NCBI GenBank assembly: GCA_021776115.1
Contig: JAJFGN010000028.1
Coordinates: forward strand, 62,001 to 126,000
DNA length: 64,000 bases
From: Kiloniellaceae bacterium
GTDB taxonomy: Bacteria; Pseudomonadota; Alphaproteobacteria; Kiloniellales; J153
Direction: 5' to 3'
The notes beneath the pieces were generated by a model. That model had not been told where the DNA came from. It searched no databases and worked only from the letters and a program-made list of their open reading frames with translations. Shown here one piece after another: positions 17,731-26,995 of the stretch. A program made the position numbers and the translations under genes. Each line of letters opens with the position of its first letter. Within the stretch, counting starts at the first letter, position 1.

Positions 17731-19239
17731 ATGAAGCGACCCGATGCGCCGAATTATCTGCTTGGGGTCGCCGGCGCGGGCGCCATGGGCCAGGGAATTG
17801 CCCAGGTTTCAGCCGCCGGAGGCATGCGGGTCCTGCTGCTCGACGCCAATCGGGGCGCGGCCGAAACCGCGGTTCAGACAATCCGTGGTCGCTTTGCACG
17901 CCAGGTTGAAAAGGGGCGGATGAGCGCGGCGGACGCGGAGTCGGCCGGCGCGCGCCTGATACCGGTCCAGAACGTCGCCGATCTGGCCGACTGCGACACG
18001 GTGGTCGAGGCCATTTTCGAGGATCTGGAAGTCAAGCGCGCGCTGTTCAAGGAGATTGAGACGGCGGTCGGCGCGGACTGCCTGATCGCCTCAAACACCT
18101 CTTCCATTCCGATCGCCTCGATCGCGCGCGTTTGCGAGAAACGAGGGCGGATCGCCGGGTTGCACTTCTTCAATCCGGTGCCCCTGATGAAGCTGGTCGA
18201 GGTCATTACCGGCCCGGAGACGGCGGAGTCTACGGCCGAGGTATTGACCGCCCTAGGTAAGCGCATGGGCCGGGTGCCGGTCACGGTCGCGGACGCGCCG
18301 GGTTTTCTGGTCAACATGGGCGGGCGGGCGTTTACGACGGAAGGCCTGCGCATTGCCCATGAGAACGTGGCGACGCCCGCGCAAATCGATGCCATCATGC
18401 GCGACTGCCGCCATTTCCGCATGGGGCCTTTCGAACTGATGGATCTAACCGGCATCGACGTGAATTTTCCGGTCAGCCAGATCGTCTACAACGGCTATAT
18501 GCAGGATCCGCGGATTAAGACCTCGCCCAACCACAAGGCGCGCTTCGACGCAGGGCGCTTCGGGCGCAAAAGCGGCGCCGGCTGGTTCCACTATGACGCC
18601 AAGGGCCAAGTGCTCGGTTCCCCCTCGCCCGACCATGAGACCGGGGCCGCGCCGGCGCGCGAGGTCTCGCTGGCAGAGTCCGACGATATCCTGGCCGCGT
18701 TTTGCGCCGAAATCGGCCTGAAGATTGTGAGCGACAACGGCAGCGCGCCGATCCTGGCCGCCCCAATTGGCGAGGATGCAACCCAAAGCGCCGTGCGCAC
18801 GGGCGCTGACTTCCGCCGCTTGGTCGCGCTCGACCTACTGTGCGATACGGCTAAGCGCGTGACGGTCATGACCGCGCCGGGCGCCGACCCGGCCGCCCGC
18901 GACGGCGTTGCGGCGGCTATCGCGGCGTCGGGCCGCAAGGTTACCGCGATCAAGGACTCGCCGGGTTTCGTCGCCCAGCGGATCGGCGCCATGATCGCCA
19001 ATCTAGGTTGTTACATGGCGGAAATTGCCCTGGCATCGCCCGCCGACATCGATGTGGCCATGAAGCTGGGCCTCAACTATCCGCTCGGGCCGCTGGAGCT
19101 CGCAGAAGACATGGGCGTGGCGCACACGCACCGCGTTCTCACCCAACTTCAGGCGATTACGGGCGAGGATCGCTACCGTCCGACACCTTGGCTGGCTCGC
19201 CGCGTGGCGCTTAGCCTGCCGATCCACACGGAGGCTTGA
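17731..19239 (+). CDS. 3-hydroxyacyl-CoA dehydrogenase (PaaH/PaaC-like)
   Basis: 502 aa NAD-dependent dehydrogenase. The Rossmann motif GAGAMGQGI is at residues 15-23. HFFNPVPLMKLVEV, TVADAPGFLVNMGGRAF and a second C-terminal 3HCDH domain (IKDSPGFVAQRIGAMI) give the two-domain layout of PaaH-type enzymes. ATG 17731 is preferred over ATG 17716, because the ribosome-binding site GGGAGAAGGG lies between the two. It opens a run of eleven plus-strand genes extending to 27781. Confidence 0.92.
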   Translation: MKRPDAPNYLLGVAGAGAMGQGIAQVSAAGGMRVLLLDANRGAAETAVQTIRGRFARQVEKGRMSAADAESAGARLIPVQNVADLADCDTVVEAIFEDLEVKRALFKEIETAVGADCLIASNTSSIPIASIARVCEKRGRIAGLHFFNPVPLMKLVEVITGPETAESTAEVLTALGKRMGRVPVTVADAPGFLVNMGGRAFTTEGLRIAHENVATPAQIDAIMRDCRHFRMGPFELMDLTGIDVNFPVSQIVYNGYMQDPRIKTSPNHKARFDAGRFGRKSGAGWFHYDAKGQVLGSPSPDHETGAAPAREVSLAESDDILAAFCAEIGLKIVSDNGSAPILAAPIGEDATQSAVRTGADFRRLVALDLLCDTAKRVTVMTAPGADPAARDGVAAAIAASGRKVTAIKDSPGFVAQRIGAMIANLGCYMAEIALASPADIDVAMKLGLNYPLGPLELAEDMGVAHTHRVLTQLQAITGEDRYRPTPWLARRVALSLPIHTEA

Positions 19240-19265
19240 AAGTGGCGCGGCTTGAGGGCGGGTCG

Positions 19266-19982
19266 ATGAAAGAGGGAAGTGTCCTTGTGACCGGCGTAAG
19301 CCGGGGCATCGGCAAGGCCGTTGCCGAACGTCTGGCAAGTCAAGGCCATGACGTCATCGGTGTGTCCCGCACAGAACCGAGCGACTTTCCCGGGCGTTTT
19401 TATGCCGCCGACCTTTCCGACGAGACCGCGGCCAAAGCGGTCCTCGCCGAGATAGCGGCCCGGCACAAGGTTTCGCGCCTGGTGCATAATGCCGGGCTGA
19501 TCGAACCAGCCCGCATCGAGGATGTCACCAACACGCAGTTCGACGCCATGATGCGCCTGAATGTGCAGGTTGCGATCTGGGCCATGCAGGCCGTGCTGCC
19601 GGACATGAAGGCGGCGCACTTCGGGCGGATCGTGATGATTGGCAGCCGCGCCGGGCTGGGAAAGGCGCTGCGGCTGGTTTACTCGGCCTCGAAGGCCGCG
19701 CTTCTGGGCCTGACGCGCACCTCGGCGCTGGAATTGGCGGGTGACGGCATTACCGTGAACAACGTGGCGCCAGGGCCCATCGAGACCGAGTTGTTCGCCG
19801 CCAATGTGCCGCCCGGGTCGCCGCAGCGTGAGGCTTTCCTGCAAACGGTGCCCATGGGCCGTATGGGACAGCCGGAAGAGGTCGCGGCGGCGGTCGCCTA
19901 TTTTCTGTCTAACGAAGCGGGCTTCACGACCGGGCAAACGCTTTACGTCTGCGGCGGTCTGAGCGTCGCGAGTCCGGTATGA
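19266..19982 (+). CDS. Short-chain dehydrogenase/reductase (SDR)
   Basis: 238 aa classical SDR. The cofactor motif TGVSRGIG is at residues 9-16, HNAGLIEPA follows, and the catalytic triad is S127, Y139 and K143 (YSASK). The C-terminal APGPIETELF segment is typical. ATG 19266 follows GAGGGCGGG and gives a standard N-terminus; TTG 19236 and GTG 19242 are upstream alternatives. It probably oxidises or reduces a hydroxyl group on the CoA-bound or free intermediate of this pathway. Confidence 0.92.
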   Translation: MKEGSVLVTGVSRGIGKAVAERLASQGHDVIGVSRTEPSDFPGRFYAADLSDETAAKAVLAEIAARHKVSRLVHNAGLIEPARIEDVTNTQFDAMMRLNVQVAIWAMQAVLPDMKAAHFGRIVMIGSRAGLGKALRLVYSASKAALLGLTRTSALELAGDGITVNNVAPGPIETELFAANVPPGSPQREAFLQTVPMGRMGQPEEVAAAVAYFLSNEAGFTTGQTLYVCGGLSVASPV

Positions 19983-19992
19983 GCCGCATATC

Positions 19993-22095
19993 ATGAGCTT
20001 GGGCGCCCCGACCACACTGCGCGACTTGTTGAGCCCTAGCGCGGTCGCCGTCGTGGGCGCGTCCGAGGACCCAACCCGGATCGGCGGGCGGCCCATCGCC
20101 TATATGAAGAAACATGGCTTCGAGGGTGCGATCCTGCCGGTCAACCCGAACCGCGATACCGTGCAGGGCCTGCGCGCCGCTCCCAGCATCGCGGATATCC
20201 CTCGGACCATCGACTATGCCATCGTCGCGGTCCCTGCGCCGGCGGTGAACGAGGCGATCCGGGGGGCGGCAAAGAAAGGCGCGAAGGCCTGCCTGGTGTT
20301 CTCCTCCGGCTTCGCCGAAGCGGACGCGGCGGGCGCGGTCCTGCAAGCGGAGATGGCCGAGATCGCGCGCGACACCGGAGTGCGGATCATCGGGCCGAAT
20401 TGTTTGGGGGTGTTCGACGCGCGCAGCAAATTCTTGGCCAGCTTTTCCGCCACCATAGACCGGGGCGCGCCGGAGCCGGGCCCCCTCGCCGTCGCCAGCC
20501 AGTCGGGCGCTTACGGCAGTCATATCTACTTCGTCGCGCGCCAGCGCGGCCTGAAAGTCGGCAAGCTGATCACCACCGGCAACGAGGTCGATGTCGACGT
20601 CGCGGAGACCATCCGTCTGTTCGCGCAGGACGAAGACGTACACACCATTGCCGCCTATTTGGAAGGCGCGAAAGATGGGCCGGGACTGATCGCGGCCTTG
20701 GAGACCGCGCGCGCGGCGCGCAAGCCGGTCATCGTCATGAAGGTCGGCCGTTCCAAGGTCGGCGCGGCGGCGGCCGGTTCTCACACCGCTGCCTTAGCCG
20801 GCGAGGACGTGGTCTACGACGCCATCCTGCGCCAGTACGGCGCCCAGCGGGCGCGTTCCACTGAAGAAATGCTGGATATTGCTTACGCCTGCCGGCCTCG
20901 AATCTTTCCCGTGAACAATCGCCTCGGCTTGGTCACCATCTCCGGCGGCGCGGGCGTCTTGATGGCCGATGCCGCGGAAGATCATGGCGTCGAAACCCCA
21001 CCCATGCCGGAGGCGGCGCAGAAAGAATTGAAGGCGCGGCTGCCCTTCGCCTCACCGCGCAACCCGGTCGACGTGACCGCGCAGGCTTTTAACGACATGA
21101 GCTTGGTCGAAACCAACATGCGGATCATGCTGGAACAGGGCGGCTACGACGCGATCCTGGCGTTTTGGACCTCGGTCGCGGGCGCGCCCAGCATCGCTGA
21201 CAAGCTCATCCACGCGATAAAGGCGGGCGTCGCCGGGTTCGAAGACCGCCTGTTCGTGCATTCGCTGGTCGCGACGCAAGAAATCATCGACCGTTATGAG
21301 GCCGAGGGCCATCTGGTGTTCGAAGACCCGACCCGGGCGGTCGTGGCGATCGCGGCCTTGATGCGCTTCGGCGCCGCCTTCGCCAAAGGCGCAAGCGACC
21401 CACCGGAACCGCTTACTTCGGCCGCCCTGCCGCCAGGGCCGCTCGGCGAGCGGGAGGCCAAGGCGGTTCTGGCCGCGGCGGGCCTGAAGGTGATCGAAGA
21501 CCGGCTTGCCACGAATCCGACCGAGGCCGTTGCGGCGGCGCGAACCTTAGGCGAACCCTTGGCCCTAAAAATCGCCTCGCCCGATATTCAGCATAAGACG
21601 GAAATTGGCGGCGTCGCGCTCAATGTCGCGGAGGCCGATGTCACAGCCGTGTTCCGGGACATTCTGGACCGCGCCAAAACGCATAACCCCGAAGCGCGGA
21701 TCGACGGCGTTCTCGTTTCCCCCATGATCGAGGGTGGCGTCGAGTGTATTTTGGGCGCGCGGAACGATCCCGTGTTCGGCCCGATGGTCATGGCCGGTTT
21801 GGGCGGTGTCTTCACCGAGGTCTTGAAGGATGTTTCCTTTCGCCGCGCGCCCATCGGCCCCAGCGAGGCCCACGCCATGATTGAGGAATTGAAAGGCGCC
21901 GCCCTGTTGAAGGGTGCCCGCGGGGCGCGGCCCGCCAACCTGGACGCCCTGGCCGAGGCGATTTCGATCCTATCGCGCTTCGCCGCCGCCAACGTAGAGA
22001 CCATCGAGAGCGTGGAACTGAACCCGGTACGCGCCCTAAGCGACCGTGTTGTCGCGTTGGATGCGCTCATCGTTAAGCGGGCCGGCATCGCATGA
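19993..22095 (+). CDS. Acyl-CoA synthetase (NDP/ADP-forming) family, fused alpha-beta
   Basis: 700 aa. Domain order is CoA-binding Rossmann domain (about 10-135, with VGASEDPTRIGG), succinyl-CoA-ligase-like domains (about 150-450, with GPNCLGVFD and the candidate phosphohistidine loop GSHTAALAGED, H264), and a C-terminal ATP-grasp domain (about 480-695, with LKIASPDIQHKTEIGGV). This fused layout is annotated as acetate-CoA ligase (ADP-forming) or as pimeloyl/feruloyl-CoA synthetase-like. It gives the pathway a second CoA-activating enzyme besides the AMP-forming ligase at 10190. The acyl substrate is unknown. Confidence 0.88.
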   Translation: MSLGAPTTLRDLLSPSAVAVVGASEDPTRIGGRPIAYMKKHGFEGAILPVNPNRDTVQGLRAAPSIADIPRTIDYAIVAVPAPAVNEAIRGAAKKGAKACLVFSSGFAEADAAGAVLQAEMAEIARDTGVRIIGPNCLGVFDARSKFLASFSATIDRGAPEPGPLAVASQSGAYGSHIYFVARQRGLKVGKLITTGNEVDVDVAETIRLFAQDEDVHTIAAYLEGAKDGPGLIAALETARAARKPVIVMKVGRSKVGAAAAGSHTAALAGEDVVYDAILRQYGAQRARSTEEMLDIAYACRPRIFPVNNRLGLVTISGGAGVLMADAAEDHGVETPPMPEAAQKELKARLPFASPRNPVDVTAQAFNDMSLVETNMRIMLEQGGYDAILAFWTSVAGAPSIADKLIHAIKAGVAGFEDRLFVHSLVATQEIIDRYEAEGHLVFEDPTRAVVAIAALMRFGAAFAKGASDPPEPLTSAALPPGPLGEREAKAVLAAAGLKVIEDRLATNPTEAVAAARTLGEPLALKIASPDIQHKTEIGGVALNVAEADVTAVFRDILDRAKTHNPEARIDGVLVSPMIEGGVECILGARNDPVFGPMVMAGLGGVFTEVLKDVSFRRAPIGPSEAHAMIEELKGAALLKGARGARPANLDALAEAISILSRFAAANVETIESVELNPVRALSDRVVALDALIVKRAGIA

Positions 22096-22108
22096 CAGGA
22101 CAACGCTG

Positions 22109-23095
22109 ATGGCCCTACCCGCGATCCTTCGACGACTTTCGCTCCCCGCTGTCGGCGCGCCGCTGTTCATCATCTCCAACCCGGACTTGGTGATCGCGCA
22201 GTGCACAGCGGGCATCGTCGGCGCCTTCCCGGCCCTCAATGCGCGCCCGCAGGAAGAGTTGGAAGTGTGGCTGAAGACGATTACCGAAGCGCTCGACCGG
22301 CACAACCAAGCCCATCCGGAGTCGCCAGCGGCGCCCTTTGCGGTCAACCAGATCGTACACAAATCGAATCCGCGGCTGATGCAGGATCTGGAAATCTGCG
22401 TCAAATATCAGGTGCCGATCATCATCACCTCCCTCGGCGCGCGTGTGGAGGTGAACGAGGCGGCGCATTCCTATGGCGGCATTACATTGCACGATGTCAT
22501 CAACAATCGCTTCGCGCGCAAGGCAATCGAGAAGGGCGCCGACGGCCTGATCGCGGTCGCGGCCGGTGCCGGCGGTCACGCCGGGGCGATCTCGCCCTTC
22601 GCATTGATTCAGGAGATTCGGGCCTGGTTCGACGGGCCGCTGCTGCTTTCCGGCGCCATCGCAACCGGGGACGCGGTGCTGGCGGCGCAGGCCATGGGCG
22701 CGGACCTGGCCTATATCGGTTCCGCCTTCATCGCGACCCATGAAGCGCGCGCGCCGGAGCGTTACAAAGAGATGATCGTGGAGAGCGCCGCCGAGGATAT
22801 TGTCTATACGAACTTCTTCACCGGCGTGCTCGGCAACTACCTGAAGCCCTCGATCGCGGCGGCCGGGTTGGACCCCGAAAATCTGCCCCAAAGCGACGCC
22901 TCGAAGATGGATTTCACGGGTGGCAGTTCGAAACCCAAATCCTGGAAAGATGTCTGGGGATCGGGCCAGGGCGTGGGCGCGATCAAAGAAATCGTGGGCG
23001 CCGCCGAACGGATCGCGCAAATTCAGCGGGAATACGAAGCGGCGCGGGCCCGCCTGGGTCAGGGCGCACACTACGGCAAGGAGGCAACAACATGA
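22109..23095 (+). CDS. Nitronate monooxygenase-like FMN protein
   Basis: 328 aa TIM-barrel flavoprotein of the nitronate monooxygenase / 2-nitropropane dioxygenase family. Family marks are PAVGAPLFIISNPDLV at the N-terminus, AGAGGHAGAISPFALIQEIR with the conserved His near the FMN, and GADLAYIGSAFIATHEA. An open frame reaches back to 22046 inside the previous gene, but ATG 22109 gives the family's normal N-terminus, 13 bp after the previous stop. Many family members in acyl-CoA pathways have no proven nitronate activity, so its role here is open. Confidence 0.88.
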   Translation: MALPAILRRLSLPAVGAPLFIISNPDLVIAQCTAGIVGAFPALNARPQEELEVWLKTITEALDRHNQAHPESPAAPFAVNQIVHKSNPRLMQDLEICVKYQVPIIITSLGARVEVNEAAHSYGGITLHDVINNRFARKAIEKGADGLIAVAAGAGGHAGAISPFALIQEIRAWFDGPLLLSGAIATGDAVLAAQAMGADLAYIGSAFIATHEARAPERYKEMIVESAAEDIVYTNFFTGVLGNYLKPSIAAAGLDPENLPQSDASKMDFTGGSSKPKSWKDVWGSGQGVGAIKEIVGAAERIAQIQREYEAARARLGQGAHYGKEATT

Positions 23096-23469
23096 CTGAC
23101 ACAAAAATATTGGGTCCCGAGGCGCAATTTCGAACCTTCCTAGCTGAAGGCAAATTCATGATCCAGCGCTCGAAAAGCACCGGGCGCCATGTCTTCTACC
23201 CCCGCCTCGCGGTGCCGGGCAGCGGCGAGACAGACTTGGAGTGGACCGAGGCCAGCGGCGACGGTGTCGTCTATTCGACCACCGTCGTGCGCAATCGTCC
23301 GGAAAAGGGCGGCGACTTCAATATCGCGCTGATCGACCTGGCCGAAGGTCCGCGCCTGATGAGCCGCGTCGTCGATATCGAGCCCACGGCGGTCGCTATC
23401 GGCATGAAAGTGCGCGCCCGCGTCGGCGATTTGGATGGCGCGCCGCAAGTCCTTTTCGCGCCGGTTTGA
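23092..23469 (+). CDS. DUF35 OB-fold acyl-CoA-binding protein, zinc ribbon degenerate
   Basis: 125 aa, coupled to the preceding gene by an ATGA overlap. The N-terminal helix (EAQFRTFLAEGKFMIQRS) and the OB-fold (GDGVVYSTTVVRNRP onward) match the DUF35 family that pairs with thiolase-fold partners. The segment that normally holds the four zinc cysteines reads RSKSTGRHVFYPRLAVPGSG and has none, so metal binding appears lost. The thiolase-fold partner is the next gene, 13 bp downstream. In characterised systems DUF35 proteins bind the CoA moiety and support a thiolase or Ltp2-type aldolase. Confidence 0.85.
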   Translation: MTDTKILGPEAQFRTFLAEGKFMIQRSKSTGRHVFYPRLAVPGSGETDLEWTEASGDGVVYSTTVVRNRPEKGGDFNIALIDLAEGPRLMSRVVDIEPTAVAIGMKVRARVGDLDGAPQVLFAPV

Positions 23470-23482
23470 AGGGAGACATGCG

Positions 23483-24631
23483 ATGACCAAGAGCCTGAGA
23501 GGCGCGGCCGCCTGTGTGGGCGTCGGTATGGCTGGTTGCGGCGAAGCCCCGGGGCGCAGCGCCATGGAGTTGTTGGCCGAGTCCGTCCACATCGCCTTGG
23601 CCGAAGCAGGCCTGCGCGTGGCCGATGTCGATGGTGTCTTCGCCGCCACGGCGGTGCATTCCATGCCCGCCATGTCGGTCGCGGAATATCTGGGCATCAA
23701 ACCGACATTCTCCAGCGGCTCGAACATCGGGGGATCGTCGTTTCAAGCCCACGCTCTCAATGCCGCGCTCGCCCTCGAGGCCGGCTTGTGCAAGGTTGCG
23801 ATCATCGCCTATGGCTCAAACCAGCGTTCGGCCGGGGGCTTCACCTCGATCTCGGAGCCCATGCCCTACGAAGCGGCCTTTAAGCCGCGCAACCCGGTCA
23901 CCGCCTACGCCTTGGCCGCCGCGCGTCACATGCATGACTACGGCACCACCCGCGAGCACTTGGCCGAGGTTGCGGTCGCCGCGCGCCAATGGGCGAATCT
24001 CAACCCGGATGCCTTCGCGCACGGACCGCTCAGTGTCGAGGACGTGTTGAAAGCCCGCATGATCAACGATCCTCTCAGCAAGCTCGATTGCTGTCTGGTC
24101 ACCGATGGCGGCGCGGCTATGGTGATGGTTCGTGCCGATCGCGCCAAGGACCATCCCAAGGCGCCGGTCTACTTGTTGGGCGCGGCCATGGCGCATCATC
24201 ACCGCATGATCTCCGCCATGCCCGACCTGACCGTCTCGGCGGCAACGGACAGCGGGCCGCGCGCCTTCGAAATGGCCGGCGTCGGGCAGAAGGATATCGA
24301 CCTTCTGATGCTTTACGACGCCTTCACGATCAACACGATCCTGTTCCTGGAAGACTTGGGTTTTTGTGCCAAGGGCGAGGGCGGTCCCTTTGTCGCGGGT
24401 GGGCGGATCGCGCCCGGCGGCGACCTGCCGGTCAATACCTCCGGCGGTGGGCTATCGTGCGTGCATCCCGGCATGTACGGCCTGTACACCATGATCGAGG
24501 CGGTGACGCAGTTGCGTGGCCAAGCGGGCGACCGCCAGGTCAAGGACGCGCAGCTCGCGCTGGCGCATGGCAACGGCGGCGTACTGTCGTCCCAGGTCAC
24601 CTCCATTTGGGGCAACGAAGCGACGTTATAG
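23483..24631 (+). CDS. Thiolase-fold protein lacking catalytic cysteines (Ltp2/SCP-x-like)
   Basis: 382 aa; ATG 23483 has a GGGAGA ribosome-binding site. The fold is recognised by the N-terminal VADVDGVFAAT segment, YDAFTINTILFLEDLGF, and NTSGGGLSCVHPGMYG with the conserved His (H328). The nucleophilic Cys position reads NIGGSSF (Ser85-Ser86), and the C-terminal CxGG motif is replaced by HGNGG. Ordinary thiolysis is therefore unlikely; this pattern is typical of lipid-transfer-type thiolases and Ltp2 retro-aldolases that act with a DUF35 partner. The exact reaction is inference. Confidence 0.87.
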   Translation: MTKSLRGAAACVGVGMAGCGEAPGRSAMELLAESVHIALAEAGLRVADVDGVFAATAVHSMPAMSVAEYLGIKPTFSSGSNIGGSSFQAHALNAALALEAGLCKVAIIAYGSNQRSAGGFTSISEPMPYEAAFKPRNPVTAYALAAARHMHDYGTTREHLAEVAVAARQWANLNPDAFAHGPLSVEDVLKARMINDPLSKLDCCLVTDGGAAMVMVRADRAKDHPKAPVYLLGAAMAHHHRMISAMPDLTVSAATDSGPRAFEMAGVGQKDIDLLMLYDAFTINTILFLEDLGFCAKGEGGPFVAGGRIAPGGDLPVNTSGGGLSCVHPGMYGLYTMIEAVTQLRGQAGDRQVKDAQLALAHGNGGVLSSQVTSIWGNEATL

Positions 24632-24647
24632 GGTAGGAAGCGACGTC

Positions 24648-25844
24648 ATGGACATGAACTTCAGCGATGAGGAGAAAACCTTCCGCGTTGCGGTGCGCGC
24701 TTTCTTGAAGGAAGAGCTTCCCGACAGCCTCGCCGCCAAGGTTAAAAACGGCACGCGGCTCAGGAAGGAAGACTACCTGACCTGGCATGCCGCGTTGAAT
24801 GCGCGCGGTTGGCTCGCCTGGCATTGGCCGGTCGAACACGGCGGCGCCGGTTGGACCCCGGTTCAGAAACATATCTTCGAGGAAGAGTGCGTGCGCGCCG
24901 GTGCACCGCGCGTCATTCCCTTCGGTCTCAATATGCTAGGTCCGGTCCTGATCAAGTTCGGGTCCAAGGCGCAAAAGGAATATTACCTGCCCCGGATTCT
25001 GAACGACGAGGATTGGTGGTGTCAGGGTTATTCCGAACCGGGCGCGGGGTCGGACTTGGCCTCGCTCAAAACCCAGGCTCTGCGCGACGGCGACCACTAC
25101 GTTATCAACGGCCAGAAGACTTGGACCACGCTGGGCCACTTCGCCGACAAGATGTTTTGCCTGGTGAAGACCGACACCCAGGTGAAACCGCAGGAAGGCA
25201 TATCCTTCCTGCTGATCGATATGAAAAGCCCAGGTGTGACGGTGCGCCCCATCGTCACCCTGGACGGCGAGCACGAGGTGAACGAGGTCTTCCTGGAGGA
25301 CGTGCGGGTTCCCGTGGCCAACCTGGTCGGTGAGGAGAACAAGGGCTGGACCTACGCCAAGTACCTCTTGACCTACGAGCGCACGGGCATCGCCGGCGTC
25401 GCCTTCGCCAAGCAGGGATTGGAGCACCTGAAGCAAGTCACACGCGATCAAAAAAAGGATGGCCGGCCGCTGGCCGAAGACCCCCTGTTCGCGGCCCGAA
25501 TCGCGCAGGTCGAGATCGATCTTATGGCGATGGAGACCTTCAACCTGCGTACCGTCAGCGCCGCCGCGGCGGGCGGTGCGCCGGGTTTGGAAAGTTCCAT
25601 GCTCAAGATCAAGGGCACGGTGATCCGGCAAGAAATCACCGACCTGCTGCGCCGCGCGATCGGACCCTTTGCCTTGCCCTTCGTGCCGGAGGCTTTCGAC
25701 GAAGGCTATAACGAGACACCGATTGGGCCGGACTACGCCATGCCGCTGGCGCGGCAGTATTTCAACATGCGTAAGCTGTCTATCTACGGCGGGTCGAACG
25801 AGATACAGCGTAACATCGTCGCGAAGGGAATGTTGCGGCTTTAA
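24648..25844 (+). CDS. Acyl-CoA dehydrogenase, subunit 1
   Basis: 398 aa FAD enzyme. ATG 24648 begins MDMNFSDEEKTFR with GGTAGGAAG upstream; the longer frame within the previous gene is ignored. Flavin and substrate motifs are WCQGYSEPGAGSDLASL and WTTLGHFADKMF, ending with IYGGSNEIQRNI. The residue equivalent to the MCAD catalytic Glu is Gly, but LTYERTGIAG carries a Glu at the isovaleryl-CoA dehydrogenase/FadE position. Together with the adjacent paralogue it resembles one half of a heteromeric acyl-CoA dehydrogenase. Confidence 0.92.
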   Translation: MDMNFSDEEKTFRVAVRAFLKEELPDSLAAKVKNGTRLRKEDYLTWHAALNARGWLAWHWPVEHGGAGWTPVQKHIFEEECVRAGAPRVIPFGLNMLGPVLIKFGSKAQKEYYLPRILNDEDWWCQGYSEPGAGSDLASLKTQALRDGDHYVINGQKTWTTLGHFADKMFCLVKTDTQVKPQEGISFLLIDMKSPGVTVRPIVTLDGEHEVNEVFLEDVRVPVANLVGEENKGWTYAKYLLTYERTGIAGVAFAKQGLEHLKQVTRDQKKDGRPLAEDPLFAARIAQVEIDLMAMETFNLRTVSAAAAGGAPGLESSMLKIKGTVIRQEITDLLRRAIGPFALPFVPEAFDEGYNETPIGPDYAMPLARQYFNMRKLSIYGGSNEIQRNIVAKGMLRL

Positions 25845-25857
25845 GGGAGACATCGTT

Positions 25858-26994
25858 ATGGACTTCGAGCTTTCGGAAGAACGCCGGATTCTGCGCGACA
25901 CCGCCGCACGGTTAATTCGCGAGCGCTATCCAATCCAGGCCCGTCATGAATTCGCGGCCCGTGAAGAGGGTTTTAGCCGCGAGATGTGGGCGGACTTCGC
26001 CGAACTCGGCCTGATCGGTGCGTTCCTGCCGGGCGAGGTTGGCGGCTACGGCGGCACCGGCGTCGACATCATGGTCGCAATGGAAGAAATCGGCCGGGGC
26101 CTGGTTGTCGAACCTTTCCTGGCGAGCGCGGTGCTGAGTGCTGGGTTACTTGCCGAGTTCGGCACGGGTTCGCAGAAGGCGCTTGTCGGGGAGGTCGTGG
26201 CCGGGACCCGGTTGCTTGCCTTCGCGCATGGCGAGCCGGAGAGCCGCTACGCGCTGTCGGAAGTGCGCATGCAGGCGTGCGAGAGCGATGGCGGCTGGAT
26301 TTTAAACGGCCGCAAGTCGGTGGTGCTCAATGGCGACACGGCGGACGACCTGATCGTCTCCGCCCGCGTCGCCGGAGACGCAGACGACGAAGACGGCCTG
26401 GCCCTGTTCCTGATTGCGGCAAATACCCAGGGCGTTTCGCGGCGCGGTTATGCGACCGTCGATGGCGGGCGCGCCGCCGAGATCGACTTCGATAATGTGC
26501 GGCTGAGCGAAGATGCCAGCCTTGGCCCGGCGGGTCAGGCTTTTCCGGCGATCGAACGCGCGGTTGGGCGCGGTGTCTTGGCGCTGTGCGCGGAAGCCCT
26601 GGGTGCGATGGAGGTGTGCCTGGATATGACGCTCGACTTCCTGCGCACGCGCACGCAGTTCGGCGTCCCCCTCGGCAAATTCCAAGCTTTGCAGCACCGC
26701 ATGGTGGACATGTGTTTGGAGATCGAGCAAGCGCGCTCCGCCACCATACTTGCGGCGGGAAAGCTGGACGCCCCGCGCGCGGAACGGGAACGCACCCTGT
26801 CGGCGGCCAAGAATCTTGCCGGGCGTGTCGGGCGTATGGTCGGCGAGGAGTCGATCCAACTGCATGGCGGGATCGCCATGACCTGGGAATATGCGCTACC
26901 CCACTTCGCGAAACGGCTGACCATGATCGATCACCAACTCGGTGACGCGGACCATCACTTGGAACGCTTCATCGCTTTTTCGAGGGCGGCGTAA
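25858..26994 (+). CDS. Acyl-CoA dehydrogenase, subunit 2
   Basis: 378 aa, starting MDFELSEERRILRDTAARL after a GGGAGA ribosome-binding site, 13 bp after subunit 1. It has the acyl-CoA dehydrogenase fold, including LRTRTQFGVPLGKFQALQHR and GEESIQLHGGIAMTWEY. The mid-domain motifs are weaker than in subunit 1, and no clear catalytic Glu is seen. Such tandem unequal pairs form alpha2beta2 enzymes for bulky substrates in steroid and similar catabolism. Pairing with the previous gene is inference from adjacency. Confidence 0.9.
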   Translation: MDFELSEERRILRDTAARLIRERYPIQARHEFAAREEGFSREMWADFAELGLIGAFLPGEVGGYGGTGVDIMVAMEEIGRGLVVEPFLASAVLSAGLLAEFGTGSQKALVGEVVAGTRLLAFAHGEPESRYALSEVRMQACESDGGWILNGRKSVVLNGDTADDLIVSARVAGDADDEDGLALFLIAANTQGVSRRGYATVDGGRAAEIDFDNVRLSEDASLGPAGQAFPAIERAVGRGVLALCAEALGAMEVCLDMTLDFLRTRTQFGVPLGKFQALQHRMVDMCLEIEQARSATILAAGKLDAPRAERERTLSAAKNLAGRVGRMVGEESIQLHGGIAMTWEYALPHFAKRLTMIDHQLGDADHHLERFIAFSRAA

Positions 26995-26995
26995 C

